Assembly (NCBI GenBank): GCA_050633505.1 | Contig: JBOEGQ010000004.1 | Span: forward strand, 248,001 to 312,000 | Reading direction: 5' to 3' | Length of the DNA: 64,000 nt | Origin: UBA1672 sp050633505 | Lineage (GTDB): Bacteria; Pseudomonadota; Alphaproteobacteria; Micavibrionales; Micavibrionaceae | In this document: piece by piece, positions 46,803-56,793 of the stretch | Layout of the letters: every line of letters begins with the position of its first letter | Numbering within the stretch: position 1 is the stretch's first letter | The notes under the pieces: model-generated | Seen by the model: the letters and a program-made list of their open reading frames with translations, nothing else | What the model was told of the DNA's origin: nothing | Database searches by the model: none | Translations under genes and position numbers: made by a program

Positions 46803-47281
46803 CACACTATAGTGATTTTAAAAATGAAGACGATATTGAGGTCGCCCTGAAACCTCTGGATCATGCGGTGGGGTTAAAACTTCCGACTTATGCAACCAGA
46901 CAATCTGCTGGAATGGATCTTACAGCCGCACTAGAAGAAGCTTTGGAGCTTGGATCTGGTGAAAGAGCCCTTATTCCAACAGGATTATCCATCGCGCTAC
47001 CTCTCGGGTTTGAAGCACAGATTCGCCCACGATCTGGCCTTGCCTTAAATCACGGCGTTACCGTCTTGAATACTCCAGGTACCATTGATGCCGATTATCG
47101 GGGAGAAATTAAAGTGATCCTTATCAATCACGGACAGGAACCATTCACCGTGCAACGTGGCATGCGTATTGCCCAGATGGTGGTCGAACGCTTCACACAC
47201 GTCAATTGGAAAACCGTCAATGAACTGGATGAGAATGAAGAGCGCGGTGAAGGCGGCTTTGGATCAACCGGTAAAGATTAA
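46799..47281 (+). CDS. dut: Deoxyuridine 5'-triphosphate nucleotidohydrolase
   Basis: 160 residues, a trimeric dUTPase that keeps uracil out of DNA and makes dUMP. The five motifs are seen: SAGMDL, RPRSGLALNHGV, GTIDADYRGEIKV, RIAQMVV and the C-terminal ERGEGGFGSTG P-loop-like arm. It is translationally coupled to coaBC, a frequent bacterial pairing. Confidence 0.96.
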   Translation: MTHYSDFKNEDDIEVALKPLDHAVGLKLPTYATRQSAGMDLTAALEEALELGSGERALIPTGLSIALPLGFEAQIRPRSGLALNHGVTVLNTPGTIDADYRGEIKVILINHGQEPFTVQRGMRIAQMVVERFTHVNWKTVNELDENEERGEGGFGSTGKD

Positions 47282-47304
47282 TTAAATATTGTGTGCCCTT
47301 AACC

Positions 47305-50031
47305 ATGTCGCAGCCTGCTTTAAAAGAAATACAAGAAACATCAGACCTGCCAACGCGTGAGGAAAAAATTGGTGTGTACCTCTCACAGGGGCACACACCA
47401 ATGATGGCACAATACCACACCTTAAAATCAGAACATCAGGATTGCCTTCTATTCTATAGAATGGGTGACTTTTACGAACTCTTCTACGATGATGCCATCA
47501 CTGCTTCAAGGGTTTTGGATATCACCTTAACCAAACGTGGAAAATCAAATGGTGATGACATCGCCATGTGCGGGGTTCCATTCCATTCTTGTGAGCCATA
47601 TTTGGCAAAACTCGTAAAATCAGGTCACAAGGTTGCCATCTGTGAGCAAACAGAGACACCAGATGAAGCAAAAGCACGTGCAAAAAAAGAAGGGAAAAGC
47701 GCATCAAAAGCGCTCGTCAATCGAGAAGCCGTCCGCGTTGTTACGCAAGGAACACTAACGGAAGACAATCTTCTTGATGCAAAAAACAACAACTATATAT
47801 GCAGCATTTTCGCACAAAAAAAGACCTTTGGAGTCGCATGGCTAGACCTTTCCACCGGTGATTTCAAAACACAAGAAAACACAGAGGACACAGTGCGTGC
47901 AACATTAGAACGTATTGCACCAAGTGAAATCATATTACCCGATACATTAATAGAGCAATCACCAGATCTCTTTATGCACTATAAGCATAAAACATCACCT
48001 CTACCTGCAAGCCTGTTTTCCTCTGCAAACGCGTTAAGCAACCTAAAAAAAATATATAACATTGAAACAATAGACAGCTTTGGACAATTCTCAGAAAACG
48101 AAATTACTGCTGCTGGCATTCTAATTGATTATATATTTAGAACGCAGAAAGGGCATTTACCGCATCTTTCATCGCCACAAAAAATATCTACCGGCTCTAT
48201 TATGGAGATTGACGCATCAACCAGAAAAAGTCTGGAACTAACGCGTACATTATCAGGAGAACGTAAAGGCAGCCTTCTTGATACAATCGACTATACTGTC
48301 ACCAGTGCGGGCGCACGGCTGCTTCAATCTTGCTTATCCGCCCCACTATCAGTCGCGGAGCAAATCAATCATAGACTTAATCGTGTTGAATGCATGCACA
48401 AAAACGATGATTTACGCACAATTACACGTGAGTTTTTGCGCAGCATGCCTGACATGGAACGCGCCCTATCTCGCCTGACAATCGGACGTGGCGGCCCAAA
48501 GGATTTGTGCGCAATACGCGACGGACTGCAACAAAGTGAGGTCATACGCGCCGAATTGCAACATGACAACGACAGCAGAGAAAAGCTGCACAAAATATTA
48601 ACCAGCCTCCAACAAACACCAGAAGTAAATGCCTTACAAGACACCTTATCCCTGGCATTAGAAGACTGTGCACCTCTCCTCGCTCGTGATGGTAACTTTA
48701 TTCGCACCGGGTACTCTGCCCCACTTGATGAGCTACGCCTATTACGTGATAACAGCAGAAAATTGATTGCAGCATTACAAGAAAAATATAAAAAGCATGC
48801 CGCGGTAGATGCACTCAAAATCAAGCATAACAATGTACTTGGCTTTTTTGTAGAGGTGCCGGCCAAACGCGCCGACACCTTAATGCAAAAGAACGAAGAT
48901 AATGTGTTCATTCATCGTCAGACAATGGCAAATGCAATCAGGTTTACAACTGTTGAGCTTGCAGAACTTGAAAAAGACATCACCTCTTCTGCAGATAAAA
49001 TTATTGCAATAGAACTTGATATCTTTGAAAAAATATTGCGAAAAACAGAGGCTGTTTCCAATGAAATATGCACAATTGCACGCAGCATTTCTAAAGTAGA
49101 TACAACGTGTGCACTGGCTGAGCTATCCCGTGATATGGGCTATACAAAACCGATTGTTGATAGCTCACTGCAATTCAACATACAAGGTGGACGTCACCCT
49201 GTTGTCGAAAAGGTATTAAAGAAAGAAAGTGCAGCATTTGTTTCGAATAACTGCAATCTCGAACCGCAGCAAAAACTATGGCTTCTGACCGGACCAAACA
49301 TGGCCGGTAAATCAACATTTCTTCGCCAGAACGCTCTTATCGCCATTTTAGCACAAATTGGCTCTTACGTTCCTGCGGACAGTGCACATATTGGCGTGGT
49401 AGATAAGGTGTTCAGTCGCGTTGGCGCCTCGGATGACCTTGCACGCGGACAATCAACCTTTATGGTAGAGATGGTCGAAACCGCATCAATATTGCACCAA
49501 TCAACGCAGCATTCCTTGGTTATTCTAGATGAGATCGGACGTGGAACTGCAACATATGATGGTCTTTCTATCGCCTGGGCTTGTGTCGAGTATTTACATG
49601 AGCAAAATCAATGCCGCGCTATTTTTGCCACACATTATCACGAACTAACCTCATTAGAACAAAAGCTCTCAAAACTCATTTGCTATACGATGCAAATCAA
49701 AGAATGGGAAAATAAAATCATCTTCATGCACAAAGTCAAACGGGGAAGTGCCGACAGATCTTACGGGATACATGTTGCGCAACTTGCAGGTATTCCTGAC
49801 CCCGTTATCCATCGTGCGGAAGAAATTCTGAATACATTACAATCGAAAAACAAAACACCTTCCGCATCAAAAGCCATTGATGACCTACCCCTGTTCACTT
49901 CCTCTGAACCACAGCCAGAACCAAAGCAAAAATCGGCTGTAGAAGAAAAATTATCCAAAATAGTACCGGATGAGCTAACACCACGTGAAGCTCTTGATAT
50001 TCTGTATACGTTAAAATCCATCACTGAATAA
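47305..50031 (+). CDS. mutS: DNA mismatch repair protein MutS
   Basis: 908 residues from ATG 47305; a GTG at 47293 would add four residues, and neither has a good ribosome site. The mismatch-reading Phe-x-Glu is in RMGDFYELFYDDA. The Walker A motif GPNMAGKST is near residue 670, Walker B in LVILDEIGRGTATYDG, and the C-terminal tail has the dimer/beta-clamp region. All five MutS domains are present by length. It recognises mispairs after replication; mutL is not in the window. Confidence 0.96.
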   Translation: MSQPALKEIQETSDLPTREEKIGVYLSQGHTPMMAQYHTLKSEHQDCLLFYRMGDFYELFYDDAITASRVLDITLTKRGKSNGDDIAMCGVPFHSCEPYLAKLVKSGHKVAICEQTETPDEAKARAKKEGKSASKALVNREAVRVVTQGTLTEDNLLDAKNNNYICSIFAQKKTFGVAWLDLSTGDFKTQENTEDTVRATLERIAPSEIILPDTLIEQSPDLFMHYKHKTSPLPASLFSSANALSNLKKIYNIETIDSFGQFSENEITAAGILIDYIFRTQKGHLPHLSSPQKISTGSIMEIDASTRKSLELTRTLSGERKGSLLDTIDYTVTSAGARLLQSCLSAPLSVAEQINHRLNRVECMHKNDDLRTITREFLRSMPDMERALSRLTIGRGGPKDLCAIRDGLQQSEVIRAELQHDNDSREKLHKILTSLQQTPEVNALQDTLSLALEDCAPLLARDGNFIRTGYSAPLDELRLLRDNSRKLIAALQEKYKKHAAVDALKIKHNNVLGFFVEVPAKRADTLMQKNEDNVFIHRQTMANAIRFTTVELAELEKDITSSADKIIAIELDIFEKILRKTEAVSNEICTIARSISKVDTTCALAELSRDMGYTKPIVDSSLQFNIQGGRHPVVEKVLKKESAAFVSNNCNLEPQQKLWLLTGPNMAGKSTFLRQNALIAILAQIGSYVPADSAHIGVVDKVFSRVGASDDLARGQSTFMVEMVETASILHQSTQHSLVILDEIGRGTATYDGLSIAWACVEYLHEQNQCRAIFATHYHELTSLEQKLSKLICYTMQIKEWENKIIFMHKVKRGSADRSYGIHVAQLAGIPDPVIHRAEEILNTLQSKNKTPSASKAIDDLPLFTSSEPQPEPKQKSAVEEKLSKIVPDELTPREALDILYTLKSITE

Positions 50032-50126
50032 AATTAAAAAAAACTCCCTAAAGCATAAAAATTCATGCATACTACTAAGGTGGTATTTTCTAAATTATGT
50101 ATAAGAATCAAACGAATGAGGCAAAA

Positions 50127-50486
50127 ATGACCGTCCTTGTAATAGATGATGATGAAACAATCACTACGCTGGTTAAAAAGACATTGGAAAACGCAGATAT
50201 CACTGTCATTACAGCATCTAGTGGTAAAGAAGGGTTAAATATTATCAAGACCATGCCGCCAAATGCCATTGTTCTGGATAGGAAAATGCCTGAAATGGAT
50301 GGAGACGAAGTTTTGCAACAATTGAAAAGTAACGAGCAAACCCGTGATATCCCTGTTCTTATGCTCACATCCAAGAATGCGATCACAGATGTATCCGAAT
50401 GCCTGGAAATGGGTGCAAGCGATTATATAGTTAAACCATTCGATCACAGCAACTTAATTGTCCGTGTGAAGAATATCCTTAGATAA
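50127..50486 (+). CDS. Single-domain response regulator (CheY-like)
   Basis: 119 residues from ATG 50127 behind GAGG; an upstream ATG at 50097 has none. A lone receiver domain: acidic pocket VIDDDE, phosphoacceptor Asp51 in IVLDRKMPEMDG, Thr in MLTSKNA and Lys in YIVKPFD. It has no output domain and must act by protein contact or as a phosphate relay. It converges on a second receiver gene, with an Hpt gene beyond. Confidence 0.88.
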   Translation: MTVLVIDDDETITTLVKKTLENADITVITASSGKEGLNIIKTMPPNAIVLDRKMPEMDGDEVLQQLKSNEQTRDIPVLMLTSKNAITDVSECLEMGASDYIVKPFDHSNLIVRVKNILR

Positions 50487-50517
50487 GGTCTCACATCATA
50501 TAGCTGAAACTAGTGCG

Positions 50518-50886
50518 TTATTCTGATGCACACACAGATCGGATTGCATCAATAAGCGTATCTGGCTTATAGGGCTTTTTCAGATAGCCATTGATATTAT
50601 CCCCCAGAGATGCACGAACCTTATCTTCTTCAAGACCTGTTACAAAAACAACGGGAATATCCTTGAGACGTATATCTGCCTTAAAATTCAGTAAAGACAA
50701 CATCCCCTCCATATCTGGCATCATAAAATCGACAAGAATAACATCCGGGGCAAAGTCACCTACACCACGCAATGCGTCCTCTACAGAATTATAGCTTTGC
50801 ACATCAAATCCACCATCTTTTTGCAAGAAAGCTCTTGTTACTTTGCATATAATATCATCGTCATCGATATGAATAATTCGAATCAT
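50518..50886 (-). CDS. Single-domain response regulator
   Basis: 122 residues. Receiver domain with HIDDDD, phosphoacceptor Asp53 in VILVDFMMPDMEG, Thr in FVTGLE and Lys in YLKKPYKP. The start is taken at ATG 50886; a GTG nine bases earlier is possible. It lies 31 bases downstream of the Hpt gene on the same strand, and the two probably form one operon that passes phosphate between them. Confidence 0.87.
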   Translation of the reverse strand: MIRIIHIDDDDIICKVTRAFLQKDGGFDVQSYNSVEDALRGVGDFAPDVILVDFMMPDMEGMLSLLNFKADIRLKDIPVVFVTGLEEDKVRASLGDNINGYLKKPYKPDTLIDAIRSVCASE

Positions 50887-50917
50887 TCCACCCACTTTTT
50901 TCAGTAATGTAGCTCTA

Positions 50918-51280
50918 TTATTTGAATTCTTGTATAGATTTCGTCAAGAATACCTTTGCATTCTTAAATAGTTCAGGAAGCTGAGCAATAAGTTTTTCTA
51001 AAGCATCCTCAGAATTCGGATCCAATGTTCCGGATTCACATAAACTTTCTATTTCTTCAGAAACTGATGACACTCGTATTACCCCAAGAGACGCACTAGA
51101 TGATTTTAATGGATGAGCAGCATCCGCAACGGCATTATAATTTTTCGATTGAAATGATTCACGAATAACATCAACGTAATTTGAACTATTTTTGATATAG
51201 ACTTCGACCAGATCCACAACTTCCGTCCCCATTGCGTCTTTTACAATATTGAACGTATCCACATCGAATTCTTCTACCAT
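50918..51280 (-). CDS. Hpt-domain phosphotransfer protein
   Basis: 120 residues, all helical. The phosphoacceptor is His56 in AAHPLKSSSASLGV, the conserved H-x-L-K-x-x-S-x-x-(I/L)-G pattern of Hpt domains. It lacks any kinase domain. With the receiver gene 31 bases downstream it forms a compact phosphorelay pair. The orphan PAS kinase at 20.5 kb is one possible donor, which is inference. Confidence 0.88.
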   Translation of the reverse strand: MVEEFDVDTFNIVKDAMGTEVVDLVEVYIKNSSNYVDVIRESFQSKNYNAVADAAHPLKSSSASLGVIRVSSVSEEIESLCESGTLDPNSEDALEKLIAQLPELFKNAKVFLTKSIQEFK

Positions 51281-51401
51281 GCTTTTTCATCTCAGTTTCT
51301 AAGGGAATATTACCGTAATTACATTCTTTACTTACAGCGCTTTATATTCTATTACAGGCACATAAAAAATACATCAAAATAATTTAAAGATTGTTTCAAA
51401 C

Positions 51402-52451
51402 ATGACAAGCACACAGACACCAATCGAAACAGATGCCGTTATTATCGGGGCGGGACCTTGTGGATTATTCACCGTTTTTGAAATGGGGCTTTTAGATATG
51501 AAATGCCACCTCATTGACATTCTGGATCGCCCAGGTGGTCAGTGTGCAGAGCTTTATCCAGAAAAACCAATCTATGATATCCCCGCATATCCAACCATAA
51601 CAGGGCAAGAGTTAACAGACCGCCTAATGGAGCAGATAGAACCATTTGATCCTGTGTTTCATTTCCAACAAATGGCAGAGAAACTTGAAAAGCTTGAAAA
51701 TGGCAAGTGGCGTTTAACAACCGATATAGGTACAGTCTTTGATGCAACATGCATCATTATCGCCGCAGGCGGCGGTAGCTTTATGCCGAAGAAGCCACCC
51801 ATTCCGAACATTGAGGCATTCGAAGGCACCGGTGTCTTTTATGCTGTACGCAAGATGGAACAATTCAAAGATAAAAACATCATCATTGCCGGGGGTGGTG
51901 ATTCTGCTTTGGATTGGTGTTTGAACCTGCAACCTGTCGCAAAAAGCGTCACATTAATTCATCGCCGTGATAGCTTTCGCGCCGCACCAGACAGCGTTGG
52001 AAAAATGAAAGAGCTTGTTGCTAGCGGAAAAATGAAATTTGAAATTGGTCAAATTAAAGAGCTCATCGGAAATGATGGTGTGTTGAACGCCGTTAAGGTG
52101 CTGGACGCGCAAAAAGAATTCAAGGAAATAGAATGTGACTGTGTCCTGCCATTCTTTGGTTTAACCATGAAACTGGGCCCTATTGCGAATTTTGGCCTGA
52201 ACCTACATGAAAATCTTATTCCAGTTGATACAGAAAAATTTGAAACATCAGAGAAAGGCATATTCTCTGTTGGTGATATTAATTGGTATCCGGGCAAGCT
52301 AAAGCTTATCCTATCCGGTTTTCATGAAGCGGCGCTTATGGCGCGTCAGGCCATTAAATATTGTAAACCTGATGCAAAAGTTCGCTTTGAATATACAACG
52401 TCCAGTTCATCCTTACAGAAGAAGCTCGGCGTTGATGATAAAGCCGCCTAA
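51402..52451 (+). CDS. Ferredoxin-NADP+ reductase, thioredoxin-reductase-like type
   Basis: 349 residues. The FAD site is VIIGAGPCGLFTVFEMG (14-30), the HLIDILDRPGGQCAELYPEKPIYDIPAYP segment is typical of the Bacillus YumC group, and the NADPH site is IIAGGGDSALDWCLNL. There is no redox-active CxxC, which separates it from TrxB. It moves electrons between NADPH and ferredoxin; the ferredoxin FdxA is encoded 1.1 kb away. Confidence 0.92.
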   Translation: MTSTQTPIETDAVIIGAGPCGLFTVFEMGLLDMKCHLIDILDRPGGQCAELYPEKPIYDIPAYPTITGQELTDRLMEQIEPFDPVFHFQQMAEKLEKLENGKWRLTTDIGTVFDATCIIIAAGGGSFMPKKPPIPNIEAFEGTGVFYAVRKMEQFKDKNIIIAGGGDSALDWCLNLQPVAKSVTLIHRRDSFRAAPDSVGKMKELVASGKMKFEIGQIKELIGNDGVLNAVKVLDAQKEFKEIECDCVLPFFGLTMKLGPIANFGLNLHENLIPVDTEKFETSEKGIFSVGDINWYPGKLKLILSGFHEAALMARQAIKYCKPDAKVRFEYTTSSSSLQKKLGVDDKAA

Positions 52452-52459
52452 AAATACAA

Positions 52460-52489
52460 CAGGCGCATAGAACATCGTCTTTGCGCCTG
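52460..52489 (-). terminator. Hairpin between fnr and cysK, possible terminator
   Basis: CAGGCGCA and TGCGCCTG pair perfectly around a 14-base loop in the 64-base gap between convergent genes. On the minus strand TTGTATTTTT follows, so it may end cysK; it may also act on the plus strand. Confidence 0.5.
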
Positions 52490-52515
52490 CCTTAATCCCT
52501 AGTATCAAGCTTTAC

Positions 52516-53517
52516 TTAATCTTCAATTCCATCAAACAGGACACTGGAAATGTAACGCTCTGCAAAGGATGGGATGATCGCCACGATTGTTTTACCTTTG
52601 TTTTCCGGCATTTTGGCAACTTCACGCGCCGCCGCAAATGCTGCACCGGAAGAAATACCGCATGGTATCCCCTCAAGACGGGCAATTTCCCGCGCCGTTT
52701 GCACGGCCACATCACTATCGATACTGACAGATCCATCAATAACGTTTGTATCAAGAATAGACGGAATAAAGCCTGCGCCGATCCCCTGTATTTTATGTGG
52801 CCCCGGTTGCCCACCTGCGATAACCGGACTTTCTTCCGGTTCAACAGCATAAGTTTTAAAGCTCTCCTTACGCTCTTTCAAAACCTGTGATGTACCAGTT
52901 AGCGTACCACCGGTACCAACGCCGGCGACAAGAATATCAGCCTTACCATCAGTATCATTCCAAATCTCTTCCGCCGTTGTTTCACGGTGAATTTGCGGAT
53001 TGGCCGGATTATCAAACTGTCCGGGGGAGAATGAATTATCGTATTCCTTCAAAAGCTCTTCCGCCTTTGAAATTGCACCAGACATTCCCTGCTCCTTGGG
53101 TGTCAGGACAAGCTCTGCTCCATAAAACTTTAGCATTTTACGGCGCTCAATAGACATACTTTCAGGCATGGTTAAAATCAAACGATACCCCTTACAAGAT
53201 GCCACAAATGCCAATGCGATCCCTGTATTACCGGATGTCGGTTCAATCAATGTTGTTTTACCCGGCTGTATATCGCCTGCGCGCTCTGCCGCCTCAATCA
53301 TGGCAAAGCCAATGCGATCCTTTACAGAAGCAACAGGATTGAAGAATTCAAGCTTCGCAAGAATCTCTGCCTCAACGTTATATTTTTCCATGAACTTGGA
53401 AACACGCACCAACGGTGTCGCACCAATTGTATCCAGAATGTTATCATAAACACGCCCGCGACTTTCCGCATTAGGCTTTAGCGCATCACTTTGACCTTTT
53501 ATTGCTGCAAAACTCAT
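52516..53517 (-). CDS. cysK: Cysteine synthase A
   Basis: 333 residues from ATG 53517 with AAGGAGAA upstream. The PLP Lys is in NPVASVKDRIG, with TSGNTG and GVGTGGTLTG for the phosphate, and the C-terminal GISSGAAFAAA. It makes L-Cys from O-acetylserine and sulfide. It lies 34 bases downstream of fdxA on the same strand. A start eight codons earlier lacks a good site. Confidence 0.95.
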   Translation of the reverse strand: MSFAAIKGQSDALKPNAESRGRVYDNILDTIGATPLVRVSKFMEKYNVEAEILAKLEFFNPVASVKDRIGFAMIEAAERAGDIQPGKTTLIEPTSGNTGIALAFVASCKGYRLILTMPESMSIERRKMLKFYGAELVLTPKEQGMSGAISKAEELLKEYDNSFSPGQFDNPANPQIHRETTAEEIWNDTDGKADILVAGVGTGGTLTGTSQVLKERKESFKTYAVEPEESPVIAGGQPGPHKIQGIGAGFIPSILDTNVIDGSVSIDSDVAVQTAREIARLEGIPCGISSGAAFAAAREVAKMPENKGKTIVAIIPSFAERYISSVLFDGIED

Positions 53518-53551
53518 TTTATTCTCCTTATCAGATAACACTTATTTATTT

Positions 53552-53890
53552 TTAATCGCCTTCACCGGGCTCAATGCTGAAATCGCTTTCAAACTTCCCT
53601 TGCTTATCCTTCATGTCCTCTGCCTCTGGCATAGGCTCCTTCTTCACTGTCAGGTTTGGCCATTCCTCAGAATACTTGCGGTTCACCTCAAGCCAGGCTT
53701 CAGCCTTGTCATCTGTATCAGGTAGAATGGCTTCAATCGGGCACTCAGGTTCGCAAACACCGCAATCGATGCACTCATCCGGATTAATAACCAACATATT
53801 TTCGCCCTCATAAAAACAGTCAACAGGGCAGACTTCAACACAATCTGTATACTTACAGCGGATACACGCATCAATTACCACAAAAGTCAT
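53552..53890 (-). CDS. fdxA: 7Fe ferredoxin FdxA
   Basis: 112 residues. The N-terminal cluster ligands are CIRCKYTDCVEVCPVDC and the second set CIDCGVCEPECP, the FdxA pattern for one 3Fe-4S and one 4Fe-4S cluster. A C-terminal acidic helix follows. It is a low-potential electron carrier and may be served by the ferredoxin reductase at 51402. It is upstream of cysK on the same strand. Confidence 0.94.
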   Translation of the reverse strand: MTFVVIDACIRCKYTDCVEVCPVDCFYEGENMLVINPDECIDCGVCEPECPIEAILPDTDDKAEAWLEVNRKYSEEWPNLTVKKEPMPEAEDMKDKQGKFESDFSIEPGEGD

Positions 53891-54033
53891 TTTCTATACT
53901 CTATCTATCTTTCTTCTTATTCTTTCGTGATCTCTTCCAACCATACGCCGATCACAGTAAATCCCAACAAAGCAGAAGGCAACCGATTTCGTGCAAAAAT
54001 CGCCTTAAGAAAGTCATAGAAAAAGCGTTAATA

Positions 54034-54531
54034 TCAGGAATTCTTACTCAGGAAATTGAGGCGGAATGATTTCAGCATATCACTTAGACTTCCTCCCTTT
54101 TCAACATCCAAATCTTCAGGGTCTATCTTTTCACGCTCATCTTCTTCGAGCTCTAACGAAACACGTCCGACAAGGTCATCTAAATTGATGCTCTGGCAAT
54201 GATGCTGATGCAACTTAATCATAATGCCTTGCTCTTCCGATCCAAAATCGCCATCAACCCAGACAAGATCACGTGCAAATTCAAAGAACTGAAGACGGTC
54301 TTCTTCTTTTTCAATACCATCGAACATATCTTCAACATTCTTGGCATTCACAATATCGTCTTTTAGAATGGCTGTTTGCTCTTCCGAGAACTTAATATCT
54401 TCAAGGATTTGCGCCATAAACTCAATTTCTTCGTCGGTCACAACATGATCGGCATGCGCAACAGCAAACAAAGTTCGCCACATATAAAACTGGCTTAACT
54501 CAACACCTTCAACGCTTTCTTCATCACTCAT
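54034..54531 (-). CDS. TerB-like domain protein
   Basis: 165 acidic residues. The N-terminal two thirds fit the TerB/DjlA-N helical fold: WRTLFAVAHADHVVTDEEIEFMAQIL with the Asp/Glu metal-site pattern, and a second half with FEFARDLVWVDGDFGSEEQ, the repeat of the first. Its function is unknown; no ter operon is nearby. It is 143 bases upstream of fdxA and divergent from trmFO. Confidence 0.78.
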   Translation of the reverse strand: MSDEESVEGVELSQFYMWRTLFAVAHADHVVTDEEIEFMAQILEDIKFSEEQTAILKDDIVNAKNVEDMFDGIEKEEDRLQFFEFARDLVWVDGDFGSEEQGIMIKLHQHHCQSINLDDLVGRVSLELEEDEREKIDPEDLDVEKGGSLSDMLKSFRLNFLSKNS

Positions 54532-54747
54532 AGCACAGACTCCCTAACTATACTGTGCGAAATATACCCAGCGCACCACTATAAGAATAGATTAAATAAA
54601 CAAAATATATAAATCATACACAGCCCGTTTATAACGAACATGATTCATTATACAGCCTTCTCATAGAAGGAAACAATCCATAAACGAAGAAATAAAACAC
54701 AAAAGTTTCAATTGCTCTCTTCCCTTGTTTTTGTTAGATCATTGCCC

Positions 54748-56124
54748 ATGTCTAAAAATGAATTGCATATTATAGGTGCCGGTCTGGCCGGTAGTGAGGC
54801 CGCATGGCAGGCCGCCAATATGGGTGTTAACGTGATTTTGCACGAAATGCGCCCGCATACTAAAACAGATGTACACCAAAGCGAACATTGTGCAGAGCTT
54901 GTCTGCTCTAACTCATTCAGATCAGATGATGCACAATACAACGCTGTGGGGCTTTTACATGAAGAAATGCGGCGCTTAAATTCCCTTATCATTAGAGAGG
55001 GTGATAAAGCCGCAGTCCCGGCAGGTGGCGCATTAGCCGTCGACCGTGATATCTTTTCGCAAAACGTCACACAGACATTAGAGGCACATCCGAATATCAC
55101 TATCAAGCGTGAAGAAATTATAGAAATACCGCCTGAAAGCTGGGGCTCTGTTATTATTGCGTCAGGACCTTTGACATCAACACCTTTGGCAGAATCGGTG
55201 CAATCCCTTACAGGGGTGGATCACCTTGCATTCTTTGACGCAATTGCGCCAATTGTGCATCTAGATAGTGTAAATATGGATCAAGCATGGTTCCAATCCC
55301 GATATGATAAGGCAGGCCCGGCGGGAACAGGAAAAGATTACCTCAACTGTCCATTAACAAAAGAACAATACGAAACGTTTATTAATGAATTGAAGAATGC
55401 CGAATATGGTGATTTCAAGGAATGGGAAAAAGACACTCCGTATTTTGAGGGATGTATGCCAATTGAAATCATGGCTGCACGCGGTGACGAAACCTTACGA
55501 TTCGGTCCGATGAAACCTGTTGGTCTGACCAGTCCGCACCAAGATGAAAAACCTTATGCAGTAGTTCAACTTAGGCAAGACAATGCATTGGGAACACTGT
55601 ATAATATCGTTGGGTTTCAAACAAAAATGAAATACGGTGAACAAACACGTGTCTTCCGTATGATACCGGGATTAGAAAATGCAGAGTTTGCACGCCTGGG
55701 AGGCCTGCACCGTAATACATTTATTAACTCCCCTAAATTACTCGACGATGCTTTACGCCTAAAGATCAAACCACATGTTCGATTCGCAGGGCAAATAACA
55801 GGATGTGAAGGATATGTTGAAAGTGCCTCTATCGGCCTGCTGGCTGGACGGTTTGCCGCACAAGACATATTAAATAATGACATCCAAAGACCACCTGAGA
55901 CAACGGCTCTTGGTGCATTGCTGAACCACGTCACAGGCGGCGCAAATGCGGAAACATTCCAACCAATGAACATTAACTTTGGTCTTTTCCCTGTACCGTC
56001 CGATGATCTTTTACGCCCGAAACAAGACAATGGAAAGCGTCGGAAACTAAAAGGCAAAGATCGTAAGGAAGTCTATACCAAACGCGCATTAAATGATCTG
56101 GAGAATTGGATTGAACAAGAATAA
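54748..56124 (+). CDS. trmFO: tRNA (uracil-54-C5)-methyltransferase, folate/FAD-dependent
   Basis: 458 residues from ATG 54748; a TTG at 54712 is possible. FAD motif HIIGAGLAGSEAAWQ (6-20), then EHCAELVCSNSFRSDDA with the catalytic Cys, and AGQITGCEGYVESASIGLLAG near 360. It makes ribothymidine at tRNA position 54 with methylene-THF as methyl donor. The alphaproteobacterial and Gram-positive type replaces TrmA. Its end overlaps the hydrolase gene. Confidence 0.95.
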   Translation: MSKNELHIIGAGLAGSEAAWQAANMGVNVILHEMRPHTKTDVHQSEHCAELVCSNSFRSDDAQYNAVGLLHEEMRRLNSLIIREGDKAAVPAGGALAVDRDIFSQNVTQTLEAHPNITIKREEIIEIPPESWGSVIIASGPLTSTPLAESVQSLTGVDHLAFFDAIAPIVHLDSVNMDQAWFQSRYDKAGPAGTGKDYLNCPLTKEQYETFINELKNAEYGDFKEWEKDTPYFEGCMPIEIMAARGDETLRFGPMKPVGLTSPHQDEKPYAVVQLRQDNALGTLYNIVGFQTKMKYGEQTRVFRMIPGLENAEFARLGGLHRNTFINSPKLLDDALRLKIKPHVRFAGQITGCEGYVESASIGLLAGRFAAQDILNNDIQRPPETTALGALLNHVTGGANAETFQPMNINFGLFPVPSDDLLRPKQDNGKRRKLKGKDRKEVYTKRALNDLENWIEQE

Positions 56125-56785
56125 TTCCCCCAAAGAGCTTATTATCCTATTACATGGTATATTACGCAGTGATGCTGATATGCTCCTGCTTCAGAATTTT
56201 TTTAAGAGTAACGGGTATGACACGCTCAACATTCGCTACCCTTCTCGTGAAAAAAGCCTAGAGGCATTAAGTGATTTCGTGCATGACAAAATTTCAAAAT
56301 ACCCACAATATAACACTGACACACCGATACACTTTGTCACTCATTCAATGGGCGGTCTGATTGCCCGTTATTACATCACCCGCAGAACGCCTAAAAACCT
56401 TGGTAAAGTCGTAATGCTTGGGCCGCCGAATAAGGGAAGCGAATTTGCAGATTGGCTATCAGAGACAGAAATTTTGGCCCCTGCTTTCCAAGCTATTTAC
56501 GGGCCTGCAGGGCAACAAATGACAACCGGTTATGAACATATCGATGATGATATCACCTACCCGCTTGGCGTGATTGCAGGCAATGTTTCGATTAACCCCT
56601 TAGCACCATGGATATTAAACGGAGAACATGACGGTATTGTCGCCGTTGAGCGCACAAAAATAGATGGCATGTCAGATCATATCGTAATGTCTGCAAGCCA
56701 CTCTTTCATGATGTTCAACACAGATATAATGACACAGGCGCTCTATTTCATTCATCATAATGAATTCAACCGAAACGCAAGCTGA
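56093..56785 (+). CDS. Alpha/beta-hydrolase, lipase/PGAP1-like
   Basis: 230 residues. The nucleophile elbow is VTHSMGGLIAR (Ser near 87), after ELIILLHGILRS for the oxyanion hole. The Asp in NGEHDGIV near 180 and the His in SASHSFMM near 205 complete the triad. Its substrate is unknown; a lipase or esterase is likely. ATG 56093 lies inside trmFO without a ribosome site; TTG 56111 (starting Leu-Asn-Lys-Asn) has GGAG upstream and may be the true start. Confidence 0.8.
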   Translation: MIWRIGLNKNNSPKELIILLHGILRSDADMLLLQNFFKSNGYDTLNIRYPSREKSLEALSDFVHDKISKYPQYNTDTPIHFVTHSMGGLIARYYITRRTPKNLGKVVMLGPPNKGSEFADWLSETEILAPAFQAIYGPAGQQMTTGYEHIDDDITYPLGVIAGNVSINPLAPWILNGEHDGIVAVERTKIDGMSDHIVMSASHSFMMFNTDIMTQALYFIHHNEFNRNAS

Positions 56786-56793
56786 TCCCGTCA

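Noticed and set aside
53952..54017. 21-codon frame upstream of fdxA as a leader peptide
   Set aside because: No attenuator hairpins or amino acid pattern is present, and a frame this short is expected by chance.
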